Assembly: GCA_005697215.1 (NCBI GenBank)
Contig: CP040003.1
Location: 558,001 to 622,000, forward strand
Length of the DNA: 64,000 nt
Source: Candidatus Saccharibacteria bacterium oral taxon 488
Lineage (GTDB): Bacteria > Patescibacteriota > Saccharimonadia > Saccharimonadales > Saccharimonadaceae
Direction of reading: 5' to 3'
Of the stretch, positions 7,970 through 16,609 are shown piece by piece. How positions within the stretch are numbered: position 1 is the stretch's first letter; every line of letters begins with the position of its first letter. The notes under the pieces are model-generated. The model worked only from the letters and a program-made list of their open reading frames with translations. It ran no database searches and was not told where the DNA came from. The translations under genes were made by a program, and so were the position numbers.

Positions 7970-9031
7970 CTAGCGACCGTCTCCGTTTGTCCAGTCAGTC
8001 GCTAGGTCAAACCCATGCGGATGCCGAGCCGCAAAACCGCCGGTATCATACACCTTGCCAGGCCCCATGCTGGTTTCTACTACTGAGCAGCGCGGATAAT
8101 TACCATAATTTGCCGCCACCAAAATATAGCCGTCCTTATCCACCTTGGCGCCGTCCGCCCGCACCGTGTAGCCACCGCCGCCGCAGGCATTGATGACGAT
8201 ATTCATTGGTAGGTCATAGTAAGTTTCGCGGTGCGCCACGCCGCGTGAATCAGTAAAGATATGCGCACCCTTCGACTTCGTCAGTGGATTTTTTGGCTTG
8301 GTGCCGATCACTTCGATTTGCTTTTTAGGTTGTTTGCTGATACGGCTACTTATTTCCTTACGGCTAATCTCAACACCGCGCTCGGCCTGGGCCTGGTAAG
8401 TCACGGTACGAATACCCTTTTCGCCCAGCTGCTTAATCTCCTTAAAACCAATCGGTTGATTCGCATCCTTAAGCTGCTCCACAGGAAAGTCAATGTCAAC
8501 CTCCTCGGTCACGGTTCGCAGCGGTGCACGAGTAATGTTCATCAGCACGTTTGTCCCATCCAGCAACATATTATCGCTCGTCATAAATTCAACCCTATCC
8601 TCGACATATAGCGTGATACCCGCCGCTTTGGCAATTCGCTGCGGCGTCTGCTCCGCTGTGGTAATATGTGAACGCCGCGAACCATCAATGACCGTTACCG
8701 GCCGAGCCCGAAAAATTGTCACCGTAAATGTTGTTCCTGTCAGCTCCATATCAATGTCTGGCTTAACAACGTCACGCCGCTCATCAACTGTTACCCGCGC
8801 CAACTGTAACGCCTGGCGTACGGTGCGTGCTCGGGTCATGATCGTCTGCTCGCGGCCACGGTCGCGAATCGTCACCAGCCGCTCCGCTGACGACTGGGCA
8901 TGATTATCTTGTGCTTGGACAGGCTGAGATAGCAGTAAGCCAACCGCACCAGCCACGAAAGTCATGAAGCAGCCCAGCAAAACAACCGGCCGCCAGCCTT
9001 TCTCTATGTGCCATTTCCACCAGTTCATCAT
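7970..9031 (-). CDS. Cell-wall protein with DUF348 repeats, G5 domain and C-terminal 3D-like domain
   Basis: A 353 aa exported protein. A membrane helix or signal sequence lies at about residues 15-40. Two DUF348 (YabE-type) repeats follow (about 50-150), then a G5 domain (about 165-240), ending in KQPKKQIEVIGTK. The last 90 residues have the DTGGFAARHPHGFD signature of 3D-like beta-barrel domains (MltA/Sps catalytic Asp type) and two Cys that could pair. In Firmicutes YabE and actinobacterial Rpf proteins this layout belongs to wall-remodelling enzymes. It is a paralogue of the gene just upstream, sharing the DUF348-G5 part but not the catalytic end. Confidence 0.82.
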   Translation of the reverse strand: MMNWWKWHIEKGWRPVVLLGCFMTFVAGAVGLLLSQPVQAQDNHAQSSAERLVTIRDRGREQTIMTRARTVRQALQLARVTVDERRDVVKPDIDMELTGTTFTVTIFRARPVTVIDGSRRSHITTAEQTPQRIAKAAGITLYVEDRVEFMTSDNMLLDGTNVLMNITRAPLRTVTEEVDIDFPVEQLKDANQPIGFKEIKQLGEKGIRTVTYQAQAERGVEISRKEISSRISKQPKKQIEVIGTKPKNPLTKSKGAHIFTDSRGVAHRETYYDLPMNIVINACGGGGYTVRADGAKVDKDGYILVAANYGNYPRCSVVETSMGPGKVYDTGGFAARHPHGFDLATDWTNGDGR

Positions 9032-9059
9032 TCTGCTCTAATACCTAATTAACGGACGT

Positions 9060-9068
9060 ATTATACCA
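9060..9068 (-). promoter_or_regulatory. Extended -10 promoter of the 3D-domain gene
   Basis: TGGTATAAT on the minus strand in the 54 base gap. It leaves a leader of about 20 bases before the ATG at 9031. No -35 consensus is seen. Confidence 0.6.
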
Positions 9069-9085
9069 TATTTATCTAATAATTA

Positions 9086-10285
9086 CTAGTACCACCCTCT
9101 GGCCTTGCTATGCGCTACCGCTTTCTCCCATGAACCATATCGCCCCATCACGTAACCATGCATCCAATTTAGCGAATCGACTGGGTTGAGCGGATTTCCT
9201 GGTACTTTACTACATGGCAACGCTTGTGCGAGACCGCAGGCACCGCTCTGGTTGCGAGCATTTGGATTCCAGCCACTTTCTTTCTGCACCAGCCACTCGG
9301 CATAACCCCATTGGTCACGCGGGATATTTGACGCAGATAGCCACTGATCTTTATTGCCACCACCAGTATATGGCATAGCGGCATTCTTTGTGCCGATAAT
9401 TTCAATTTGTTTTTTAGGCTGTTTTGTTACTTGGCTAGCAAGCTCCCGACGGCTCACTTCCTTGCCATTTTGCACCTCAATCTCATAAGTCACCATCCGC
9501 CGGCCCTTTTCGCCCGCCTCTTTCACCTCCTTGTGGCCCGTCTCGCGATTGGCATCCCGTACTGTCTCAACCGGAAAAGCGACATCTTCATCAGTTGTAA
9601 TCGTCTGCTTACCGTTGCGCCAAACATCCAGCCGCATACCACTGGTAATTGGCGCCTCGAGCGGCATTGATACGGTATCGTTACTGGCCAGCTGGACACG
9701 CTTTTCCTTGAGTAGCGCGCCGACGGTTTTCGCGTGGGTGCGTACTTCAGCCAGTGACCCGTAGAGATTGAGCTGTAGCGGCGTGGCCCGCTTGATAGTC
9801 AAGACTGCATTCGTGCCGTTGGCAACCACGTTTTCGGCAGCATGAATATCGACAATATCCTCGCTATAGAGTTTGATCCCCGCCGCTTTGGCGATCGCCG
9901 TCGGGGTTTGCTCCGCCGTGGTTAGCCGAATACGCGCCTGACCATCGACTACCGTTACCGGCCGCGCCCGAAAAATATTAACGTTATATGAACTAGCGAC
10001 CAGCTCTTCATCAAGTGCTGGCTCCACTACATCTCGCCGCTCGTCAACCTCAATCCGCGCCGCCTTCAGTGCCTCGCGCACCGTTTTTGCCCGAGTGATA
10101 ATTGTTTTCTCGACTCCCTTATCATAGACACTCATCAGACGCTGGCCGTCGCTCCGTGATGGACGCTCGGTACCCTGCGCCAGTGCAGCATCCGCCAGCT
10201 GGATCAATGTCACTCCAAGCACAAGCAAACCGATCAAGAGAAAAATCTTCTTTGAGTGGTAGCGAATTGATAAACTCTTTTCCAT
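9086..10285 (-). CDS. Rpf-like cell-wall protein: DUF348 repeats, G5 and transglycosylase-like domain
   Basis: A 399 aa exported protein. After a short basic N-terminus there is a signal or anchor helix (about residues 12-38), three DUF348 repeats (about 50-230), a G5 domain (about 240-310) and a C-terminal SLT/lysozyme-like domain. There the WLVQKESGWNPNARN block supplies the catalytic Glu and SGACGLAQALPCSK the usual second motif. The order matches actinobacterial resuscitation-promoting factor RpfB, so peptidoglycan cleavage is likely. Start: the ATG at 10285 is preferred; a GTG at 10309 is possible. Confidence 0.85.
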   Translation of the reverse strand: MEKSLSIRYHSKKIFLLIGLLVLGVTLIQLADAALAQGTERPSRSDGQRLMSVYDKGVEKTIITRAKTVREALKAARIEVDERRDVVEPALDEELVASSYNVNIFRARPVTVVDGQARIRLTTAEQTPTAIAKAAGIKLYSEDIVDIHAAENVVANGTNAVLTIKRATPLQLNLYGSLAEVRTHAKTVGALLKEKRVQLASNDTVSMPLEAPITSGMRLDVWRNGKQTITTDEDVAFPVETVRDANRETGHKEVKEAGEKGRRMVTYEIEVQNGKEVSRRELASQVTKQPKKQIEIIGTKNAAMPYTGGGNKDQWLSASNIPRDQWGYAEWLVQKESGWNPNARNQSGACGLAQALPCSKVPGNPLNPVDSLNWMHGYVMGRYGSWEKAVAHSKARGWY

Positions 10286-10322
10286 AATCTCGCTCGTGGG
10301 CAACGCCACAAAACTGTTATGT

Positions 10323-10331
10323 ATTATATCA
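10323..10331 (-). promoter_or_regulatory. Extended -10 promoter of the Rpf-like gene
   Basis: TGATATAAT on the minus strand, overlapping the end of uvrD. It leaves about 30 bases before the ATG at 10285. Confidence 0.6.
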
Positions 10332-12428
10332 AATTTTCTCTAATCTGGCGAATTCTACATTAAGCTTCTTCGTATTACCGTCATCAAATTGCACCGTCAC
10401 CGCCATCCCGTCAACATCCACCACCTCACCCGCACCAAATTGTGGGCTTCGCACCCGATCACCGACCTCTAGACCTATGTCATCAGTATAAAACGCATCG
10501 TCGGATGGCGGCGCGGCAGGTGCATCCAGACCACCGCTCATCAGCCCCATCTCATCGAGAAATCGCGACGGCAGATTATAGCCGATCTGACCAAACTGCG
10601 TCCGTGAACTAGCACAGGTCACAAACAGCACCTCTCGGGCCCGCGTAATCCCCACGTAACAGAGGCGGCGCTCCTCCTCAATGTCGTCCGCCTTGCCGCT
10701 ATCAAATACCCGTGCATGCGGCAGGATCCCCTCCTCCAAGCCAGTCATAAACACCACCGGAAACTCCAAGCCCTTCGTAGCGTGCAGCGTCATCAAGGTT
10801 ACTTCCTGGTCCGCTTGGTCATCGCTTGACGACATCAACGCCATATCTTCGAGGAATGTCGACACGTCGGCATAGGCGCGCGCCTCGGCCACCAAAACAC
10901 CGAGGTTTCCCAGCCGCTCTTCAGCCTGCACACTGCCATCATTCACTGCTTCACCATAGCCAGTCTGCTCAATAATTTGTTCAATCACCTCAGCCGGTGC
11001 GCTGTTAAGCAATTGTTGTAATTTCTGCAGCAATTGACCGAATGCCTGTAGCGACCGCTTGGCACGAGTCGTCAACTCTGTAGCCTCATCAACCGCCACT
11101 AGCCCCTCAATAATATTCCGACCCGACTGATCGGTCCAGTCGAGAAATTTCGCCACGCTCACTGCGCCGATACCGCGCTTTGGCAGGTTAACGATCCGCG
11201 CGAAGCTAACGCGGTCACTGGGTTGATATAATAACCGAAGATACGCCAGTACGTCCTTGACGACTGCTCGATCCAGAAACCGCAGATCGCCCACAATCTT
11301 ATACGGGATGTGCCGTTGACGCAGCGCGCGCTCTATGGCGTAGCTCTGGGCATTGGTGCGATACAACACCGCCATGTCGCTATAGGCTCGGCCCATCTTG
11401 GCCTGGCGATAAATTTCGTCAGCCACTGCTTGCGCCTCCTCAGCCTCGCTGTACAGTTGCCATAATTGCGGTGTCATCCCGCCAACCGCTTCTGTCCAGA
11501 GGTTCTTGTCGGTGCGCTGGGTGTTATGTTGGATTAAGTTATTTGCCACCGTTAAAATCGCGCCCGTCGAGCGATAGTTTTGCTCTAGTTTAATCACTGC
11601 CGCACCCGGAAAGTCACGCTCAAAATGAAGAATATTGGTATAATCTGCGCCGCGAAAACTATAAATTGATTGCGCATCATCACCGACCACACAGAGGTTG
11701 CGCTCTGGACCGACTAGCAGCTTGATCAGTGCGTACTGCACCGCATTGGTATCCTGGTACTCGTCAATGAGAATGTGGCGAAATTGCTGCTGCCATTTGT
11801 GGCGAATGTCGGGCGACTGGTGCAGCAGCTCCACCGCCCTGAGTAGTAAATCATCAAAATCGAGCGCCCCGGCCCGGTGCATAGCGGCCTCGTATACGGC
11901 AAATAATTCGGCTATTTGCTGTTTAACGGGGCCGACCGCCTGCATCGTATACTCATCGGGTGAGAGCATATCATTTTTTGCCGCAGAAATAGCCGCAGCA
12001 ATGCGGCGCGGCTTGATGTCGCGATCAGTCAGCCCGCGCGATTTCATCAACTGCTTGATCAGACCCAGCCGATCATCTTCATCATAAATAATAAAATTAC
12101 GACCGAGGCCAATCGACGCTCCGTCCATCCGTAGTAGTCGCACACACATACTATGAAATGTCCCCATCCATGGCATAAACCGTCGATCCGAGGCGTCTTC
12201 ACCCAGCATATCAGCCAAGCGCTGGCGCATCTCTCGAGCAGCCTTGTTGGTGAAGGTTACCGCCAAGATGCGGCTGGGAAAAATCCCTTGCTGGCTGATC
12301 AGATAGGCAATGCGATGCGTTAAGGTTTTTGTCTTACCACTCCCCGCTCCCGCCAAAATAAGCAGCGGCCCGCCATCATGCTGGACGGCTCGCCGCTGTT
12401 CAGGATTGAGCTCAGATAGGATGTCCAT
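10329..12428 (-). CDS. UvrD/PcrA/Rep-type DNA helicase
   Basis: A 699 aa superfamily 1A 3'-5' helicase for excision repair and replication restart. Seen in order: the Q-motif LNPEQRRAV, Walker A AGAGSGKT (about residues 26-33), TFTNKAAREM, Walker B DEYQDT (about 225), motif III GDDAQSIYSFRGA, motif IV EQNYRS, and late VTLMTLHATKGLEF and ITRARE. The C-terminal 45 residues form the Tudor-like PcrA domain (VRSPQFGAGEVV). Its ATG overlaps the stop of the Pro-rich membrane gene by one base. PcrA and UvrD cannot be told apart by sequence alone; the Tudor-like tail favours PcrA. Confidence 0.95.
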   Translation of the reverse strand: MDILSELNPEQRRAVQHDGGPLLILAGAGSGKTKTLTHRIAYLISQQGIFPSRILAVTFTNKAAREMRQRLADMLGEDASDRRFMPWMGTFHSMCVRLLRMDGASIGLGRNFIIYDEDDRLGLIKQLMKSRGLTDRDIKPRRIAAAISAAKNDMLSPDEYTMQAVGPVKQQIAELFAVYEAAMHRAGALDFDDLLLRAVELLHQSPDIRHKWQQQFRHILIDEYQDTNAVQYALIKLLVGPERNLCVVGDDAQSIYSFRGADYTNILHFERDFPGAAVIKLEQNYRSTGAILTVANNLIQHNTQRTDKNLWTEAVGGMTPQLWQLYSEAEEAQAVADEIYRQAKMGRAYSDMAVLYRTNAQSYAIERALRQRHIPYKIVGDLRFLDRAVVKDVLAYLRLLYQPSDRVSFARIVNLPKRGIGAVSVAKFLDWTDQSGRNIIEGLVAVDEATELTTRAKRSLQAFGQLLQKLQQLLNSAPAEVIEQIIEQTGYGEAVNDGSVQAEERLGNLGVLVAEARAYADVSTFLEDMALMSSSDDQADQEVTLMTLHATKGLEFPVVFMTGLEEGILPHARVFDSGKADDIEEERRLCYVGITRAREVLFVTCASSRTQFGQIGYNLPSRFLDEMGLMSGGLDAPAAPPSDDAFYTDDIGLEVGDRVRSPQFGAGEVVDVDGMAVTVQFDDGNTKKLNVEFARLEKI

Positions 12429-14572
12429 TACTTATAGTATAGCAGGAAAAAGTACGCTGCCGCACCGCCACCAACGCCGATAAGGGCAAAGAGAATGATC
12501 AATAGAATCGTCCCGATGCCAGATTTTTTCTTATCAGGCTGGAGCGCTTCCCCGGTGGCTGGCTGGCTGGCTGCCGCATCAAACATCGGCTCTGGATCTG
12601 GTGCGATCTCGTCACCGGCGGTGTATTGCTGAGGAATATCGCCCGGAGTGTGCGGTCGACGTGGCGTCTTATCAACTGTCTCAGCATCACTTTCGTCCAT
12701 CGGCTCAATCGCCATCAGCTCACTGTCTAGCTCCGATGTATCAGTGGCGGACTGCTTGGATGAAGCGCCTACCGATGTAGCATCTGCGTCGAGCTGCTCA
12801 CTGACCTCGCTGGCTTTAATTTCATCAATGGTTGCTTCAAGACTCGTACGATCAGCAGCAATGTCAGTATCAGCCGCCTCATCACGATGTTCTACTACCT
12901 CGTCTCCAGCCGCCGCATCCGTCACCAGATGATCATCATCGGCCGTCAACTCATCCATGGTCAGCCCTTCACTATCGGCTGCCTTAGCCGGAGCGTCCTC
13001 TGCCAGCAAGCCCTCCTCGATAAAGGCGCTGTCAGTGCTAGCCTCGGCTTCACTCGCCATTGATTCATAATCAGGCACGTCCTTGGTATTGAGCGACACA
13101 TTGTCTGACGTTAGACCTTCGGCCACATGCGATGGATCGGGCTGCAGAACGAGACGTGGTGGTCGACGCTTGATCTCGCGATCAGCTACCGATGAGTGAG
13201 CGGTGCTATCATCTGCCATCATATCACTTGACGTGTCCTCAGTAGTTTCAGCCATGTTAACACCCTGCTGGCCGTCATTACCAGTCCGACCGGAGAGATA
13301 CGAACCAGTCGGCTGAAGCGTCACGCCGGTGCGCGACTGAGAAACGCTATGCCCGCGCATGACGGACGACGGATGTACAACGTCCATGAAACGGCCAGAT
13401 GGTCGACGCGAAATAGCTGGTGAGGGAGCGACAGTTGACTCGTTACCGCGTTCTGTATCAGAGGAATCGTCAGTTGGTTTTGCTGCTGACGTATCGGCCA
13501 CTTTATCCTGCGGCGCGTCTGAGGCGGGTTGGTCGTCTGCCTTTTTATCTGGTGTTTTGATATCTGGAAATACCACAGCCGGTTTAGTCTCTGAGGCAGC
13601 GTGTGGGAAGCCGTTAACCTCCGCCGACGACGAAGTCGTCTCGGTAGATGATTTTTGTGGCGAAGCCGGTGATTCAGCCCGTGACTTATCTTGTGGCTTA
13701 TCATTATTAGGCTCCGAGGTTGTTGACTGGGTCGACGGTGCTGGTGTCGAGGCAGGCGATGGCGAGGCAGGCGACGAGGTTGTCTTGAACGACGGTATCG
13801 GCTCGAGCGTCAGCTTCGAGACAGACTTTGGCTCTGGCCTTGTAACAGAAATCGGGACAGCAGTCGGTACTGGTGTTGCTGCAGCCGCTGGCGGCGCACT
13901 TGGAGTGTCCGATAGGGCTGATGATTGTGTTGTCTTGGCCGGGGATGGCGGCTTGCTTGTATCGTCACTCGTTGGCTCGGATGCGGGTACGGTTGCTATG
14001 GCTGAAGCTGGAGATGGAGATGGAGATGGAGATGGAGCTGCAGGTGCAGACACGAGCGTCGACGGCGGTGCTGGCGTCGCTGTTGGTGTAGCAGTCGGCG
14101 ACGGAGGCGTTAGCGGCTTGATGGTCAATGGCGGAATCGGCGTTGATGGCGTGGTGGCAGGCGACGGTGAGGTTGACGAAGCAGGGGCCACTGGTGTTAC
14201 CGACGAAGACAGCGACGGCCGCATCGACGTCGGTTCCGGCTTCTCAATCGGTTGTGGGGCGGCAGCCACTGGTGCGCTCGGCGGCGTCGACAATGACACC
14301 GTAGGCTGCGGCGCAACTGGCTGGGGTTGAGGGCTTGGCGGCGTGACCGGAGGTGTCGCTACTGGCTTAGGCTGAGAAGCGGAGGCGCTAGGTTGACCAG
14401 GTTCAGGCGACGACACGTTCACCGCATCTTCAGTGGCGCTAGTCACAGATGTTGTCGATGTCGCCACGTCCGCATCAACATCAGCCGCCTGCTGAGCCGC
14501 TTCTTTCTCTGCCCGCTTTTGCATCAGTGACGTCACCGCCCGATCAAGTTCGTCAAAATCAATGTCTGACAT
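12428..14572 (-). CDS. Pro/Ser/Thr/Ala-rich tail-anchored membrane protein, 714 aa
   Basis: No known family. The first 25 residues form a charged helix (MSDIDFDELDRAV...). Residues of about 40-370 are extreme low complexity (Pro, Ser, Thr, Ala), including SPSP repeats. Residues 370-660 are acidic and disordered, with a few basic RRP motifs. A single hydrophobic span (IGTILLIILFALIGVGG...) at the C-terminus is followed by LLYYK, so the bulk is probably cytoplasmic or, if inverted, exported. It lies between tpiA and uvrD with one-base overlaps, so it is co-expressed with glycolysis and repair genes. Confidence 0.8.
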   Translation of the reverse strand: MSDIDFDELDRAVTSLMQKRAEKEAAQQAADVDADVATSTTSVTSATEDAVNVSSPEPGQPSASASQPKPVATPPVTPPSPQPQPVAPQPTVSLSTPPSAPVAAAPQPIEKPEPTSMRPSLSSSVTPVAPASSTSPSPATTPSTPIPPLTIKPLTPPSPTATPTATPAPPSTLVSAPAAPSPSPSPSPASAIATVPASEPTSDDTSKPPSPAKTTQSSALSDTPSAPPAAAATPVPTAVPISVTRPEPKSVSKLTLEPIPSFKTTSSPASPSPASTPAPSTQSTTSEPNNDKPQDKSRAESPASPQKSSTETTSSSAEVNGFPHAASETKPAVVFPDIKTPDKKADDQPASDAPQDKVADTSAAKPTDDSSDTERGNESTVAPSPAISRRPSGRFMDVVHPSSVMRGHSVSQSRTGVTLQPTGSYLSGRTGNDGQQGVNMAETTEDTSSDMMADDSTAHSSVADREIKRRPPRLVLQPDPSHVAEGLTSDNVSLNTKDVPDYESMASEAEASTDSAFIEEGLLAEDAPAKAADSEGLTMDELTADDDHLVTDAAAGDEVVEHRDEAADTDIAADRTSLEATIDEIKASEVSEQLDADATSVGASSKQSATDTSELDSELMAIEPMDESDAETVDKTPRRPHTPGDIPQQYTAGDEIAPDPEPMFDAAASQPATGEALQPDKKKSGIGTILLIILFALIGVGGGAAAYFFLLYYK
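14010..14033 (-). repeat. Hexanucleotide tandem repeat coding for Ser-Pro
   Basis: Four perfect copies of GGAGAT on the plus strand, read as alternating Ser and Pro codons in the membrane protein. As a multiple of three, copy change would only vary the length of the SPSP run. Confidence 0.85.
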
Positions 14573-14580
14573 AAGCCCCC

Positions 14581-15342
14581 CTATTCCTTATGCGCCTTTT
14601 TTACTATCTCCGTAAATTGATATGCGTCCAGACTCGCTCCGCCGATCAATAATCCATCAAGTCCCGCCACCGCAAGGTAATCACCGGCGCTGTCAACCGA
14701 AACACTGCCGCCATACACCACGCGCACCGTCTCGGCTGCTTCTTTACCAAATAAATGCGTAATTTGCTGGCGAATTACCCTAAGCGCCTTCATAAGATCG
14801 CTCGGCTGCGCATACTCACCGCTACCGATCGCCCAGACCGGTTCGTAGGCGATCACCACATGGTCTACCTCCTCGGCTGTTATATTGGCGAGACCGTTTA
14901 CAATCTGATCCTGGAGCACCTCGCGCGTTTCGCCTAGCGTCCGCTCGTGCGCCGTTTCACCAATGCAGAGAATCGGCTGCAGCCGATTACGCAGTGCCGC
15001 CTGCACCTTGAAACGAATATCCTTGTCGCTCTCCATAAATATATGTCGCCGCTCGGAATGACCGATGATGACATAATCGACCATACCGTGTAGGTGTGAC
15101 GCTGGCACCTCGCCGGTATACGGACCATGGTCGCGCCAGTAGCAATTCTGGGCGGCGAGCTTGACGATCCGACGCTTGATTTGCAAGCTCAAACTCTGCA
15201 GTGTCAACATCGTTGGCGCCACCACCACCTCGACGTCGCGGTGTACCGGCAGCTGCTCCATCAGCTTATGTAAATACAAACTGGCCTCATGCATGGTGAG
15301 GTTCATCTTCCAGTTGCCGATAATGAGTGTTTTTCGCGTCAT
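14581..15342 (-). CDS. tpiA: Triosephosphate isomerase
   Basis: Interconverts dihydroxyacetone phosphate and glyceraldehyde 3-phosphate. Visible: GNWKMN with the substrate-binding Lys (residues 9-14), catalytic His in IIGHSERR (near 96), catalytic Glu in AYEPVWAIG (near 167), and the phosphate-binding YGGSV and LIGGASL near the end. The 253 aa length is normal. It is the third gene of the pyk-pgk-tpiA cluster, with an additional promoter-like TGATACACT 13 bases before its ATG. Confidence 0.97.
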   Translation of the reverse strand: MTRKTLIIGNWKMNLTMHEASLYLHKLMEQLPVHRDVEVVVAPTMLTLQSLSLQIKRRIVKLAAQNCYWRDHGPYTGEVPASHLHGMVDYVIIGHSERRHIFMESDKDIRFKVQAALRNRLQPILCIGETAHERTLGETREVLQDQIVNGLANITAEEVDHVVIAYEPVWAIGSGEYAQPSDLMKALRVIRQQITHLFGKEAAETVRVVYGGSVSVDSAGDYLAVAGLDGLLIGGASLDAYQFTEIVKKAHKE

Positions 15343-15355
15343 AATGCTTATGTTT

Positions 15356-15364
15356 AGTGTATCA
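15356..15364 (-). promoter_or_regulatory. Possible internal promoter before tpiA
   Basis: TGATACACT on the minus strand, overlapping the pgk stop. Thirteen bases separate it from the ATG. No -35 box is evident. Confidence 0.4.
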
Positions 15365-16597
15365 TTTTAGTCCGTGCGCGTCTAGTAAACTTTCCACACC
15401 TGGTAATTTTTTACCGCTCATCAGCTCGAGACTAGCCCCGCCACCGGTAGAAATATGCGAAAATCGCTTGCCGTCATGCCCATCCCACCCAAGGACAAAC
15501 TCCGCCGTATCGCCGCCGCCAATGATTGAGGTAACGCCACGATTTTGTACGATGGCTTCGGCTACCCGGGCCGACCCTCGGGCAAACAACGGATTAGTCG
15601 AGTATCCCAGCGGCCCATTCCAAATGACTGTTTTGGCCGAGGCAATCACTGAGGCGAATTGCGCCATTGTCTCAGTGCCAATATCTAGCGCCATCTCATC
15701 GTCACCGATCCCATCAACCGACACTTCATAGCGATCGCCCGATGTTTCTGGTGACAAAGCCACCGCTACATCACTAGGCAGCCGCAAAAACTGATCGACC
15801 CGCTCACCACCAACTTTCTCGGCAGCACGGCGGTAGATGGCCGCCAGCACTTGCTCTTGATCCAGCTCAACTGTACTGTGGCCCATCCTATGGCCGCGAT
15901 AGGCGAGGAAGGTGTTGGCCATCGCCCCACCGATAAGGATCGTGTCGGCTTTATCAATCAGCCGCTCAATCAGCGCAATCTTATCAGCAATTTTCACACC
16001 GCCAATAATTGCCACTAGGGGGCGTGCTGGACGTGACATCGCTGCGGTTAGCGTGGTGTATTCATGCACCAATAGGTCACCAGCCAGCCCCGGAACATAT
16101 AGCGTAATCGCATGGGTACTGGCGTGAGCTCGATGTACCACCGCAAAACCATCCTGCACAAAATAATCCGGCCGCACCGCCCGAGCAATTGCCCTGGCAA
16201 ACACCATATCGTCACGCGACTCCTCGTCATAAAACCGCAGATTTTCTAGCATCAGCACGTCGCCAGCCGCCATATGTCGCACTGCTTGGCGCAGCTGATC
16301 ACCGACACAGCTATCAATAAACTGCACCGGCCGCCCAAGCAGCTCAGCCAGTCGACGTGCCACTGGACGCAGGCTGTATGCCGGGTCGACCCCCTTTGGC
16401 CGCCCGAGGTGACTCATCAAAACAATCTTGCAGCGTTGCTCCAATAGATAGCATAGAGTCGGCAAACTGGCGCGAATTCGTAAGTCGCTGGCAATCCCAC
16501 CAGTCGCAGTCAAGGGCACATTATAATCAACCCGCACCAGGACGGTTAGCCCGCGGAGATTAACGTCATGAATTGTCTGCTTGAAAAATCTGCCCAC
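15362..16597 (-). CDS. pgk: Phosphoglycerate kinase
   Basis: Makes ATP and 3-phosphoglycerate. Recognised by VLVRVDYNVPL (residues 18-28), SHLGRPKG (near 62-69), the substrate-binding arginine in MLENLRFY, GGVKIADKI, and the nucleotide-binding GGGDTAEFV and STGGGASLEL blocks. NDAFGTAHRAHAS of the family reads QDGFAVVHRAHAS here, a conservative change at a hallmark motif. The start is a GTG at 16597 with an AAAGG right next to it. Twelve bases follow the pyk stop. Length (411 aa) is slightly above the usual 390-400. Confidence 0.96.
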   Translation of the reverse strand: MGRFFKQTIHDVNLRGLTVLVRVDYNVPLTATGGIASDLRIRASLPTLCYLLEQRCKIVLMSHLGRPKGVDPAYSLRPVARRLAELLGRPVQFIDSCVGDQLRQAVRHMAAGDVLMLENLRFYDEESRDDMVFARAIARAVRPDYFVQDGFAVVHRAHASTHAITLYVPGLAGDLLVHEYTTLTAAMSRPARPLVAIIGGVKIADKIALIERLIDKADTILIGGAMANTFLAYRGHRMGHSTVELDQEQVLAAIYRRAAEKVGGERVDQFLRLPSDVAVALSPETSGDRYEVSVDGIGDDEMALDIGTETMAQFASVIASAKTVIWNGPLGYSTNPLFARGSARVAEAIVQNRGVTSIIGGGDTAEFVLGWDGHDGKRFSHISTGGGASLELMSGKKLPGVESLLDAHGLK

Positions 16598-16609
16598 CCT
16601 TTTCTCGTC

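Noticed and set aside
13359..14330. Open plus-strand frame of 323 codons rich in Gly, Val, Asp and Ser
   Set aside because: It is the antisense of the Pro/Ser/Thr/Ala-rich gene. GC-rich codons of those residues leave the opposite frame free of stops; there is no ribosome site and no family similarity.
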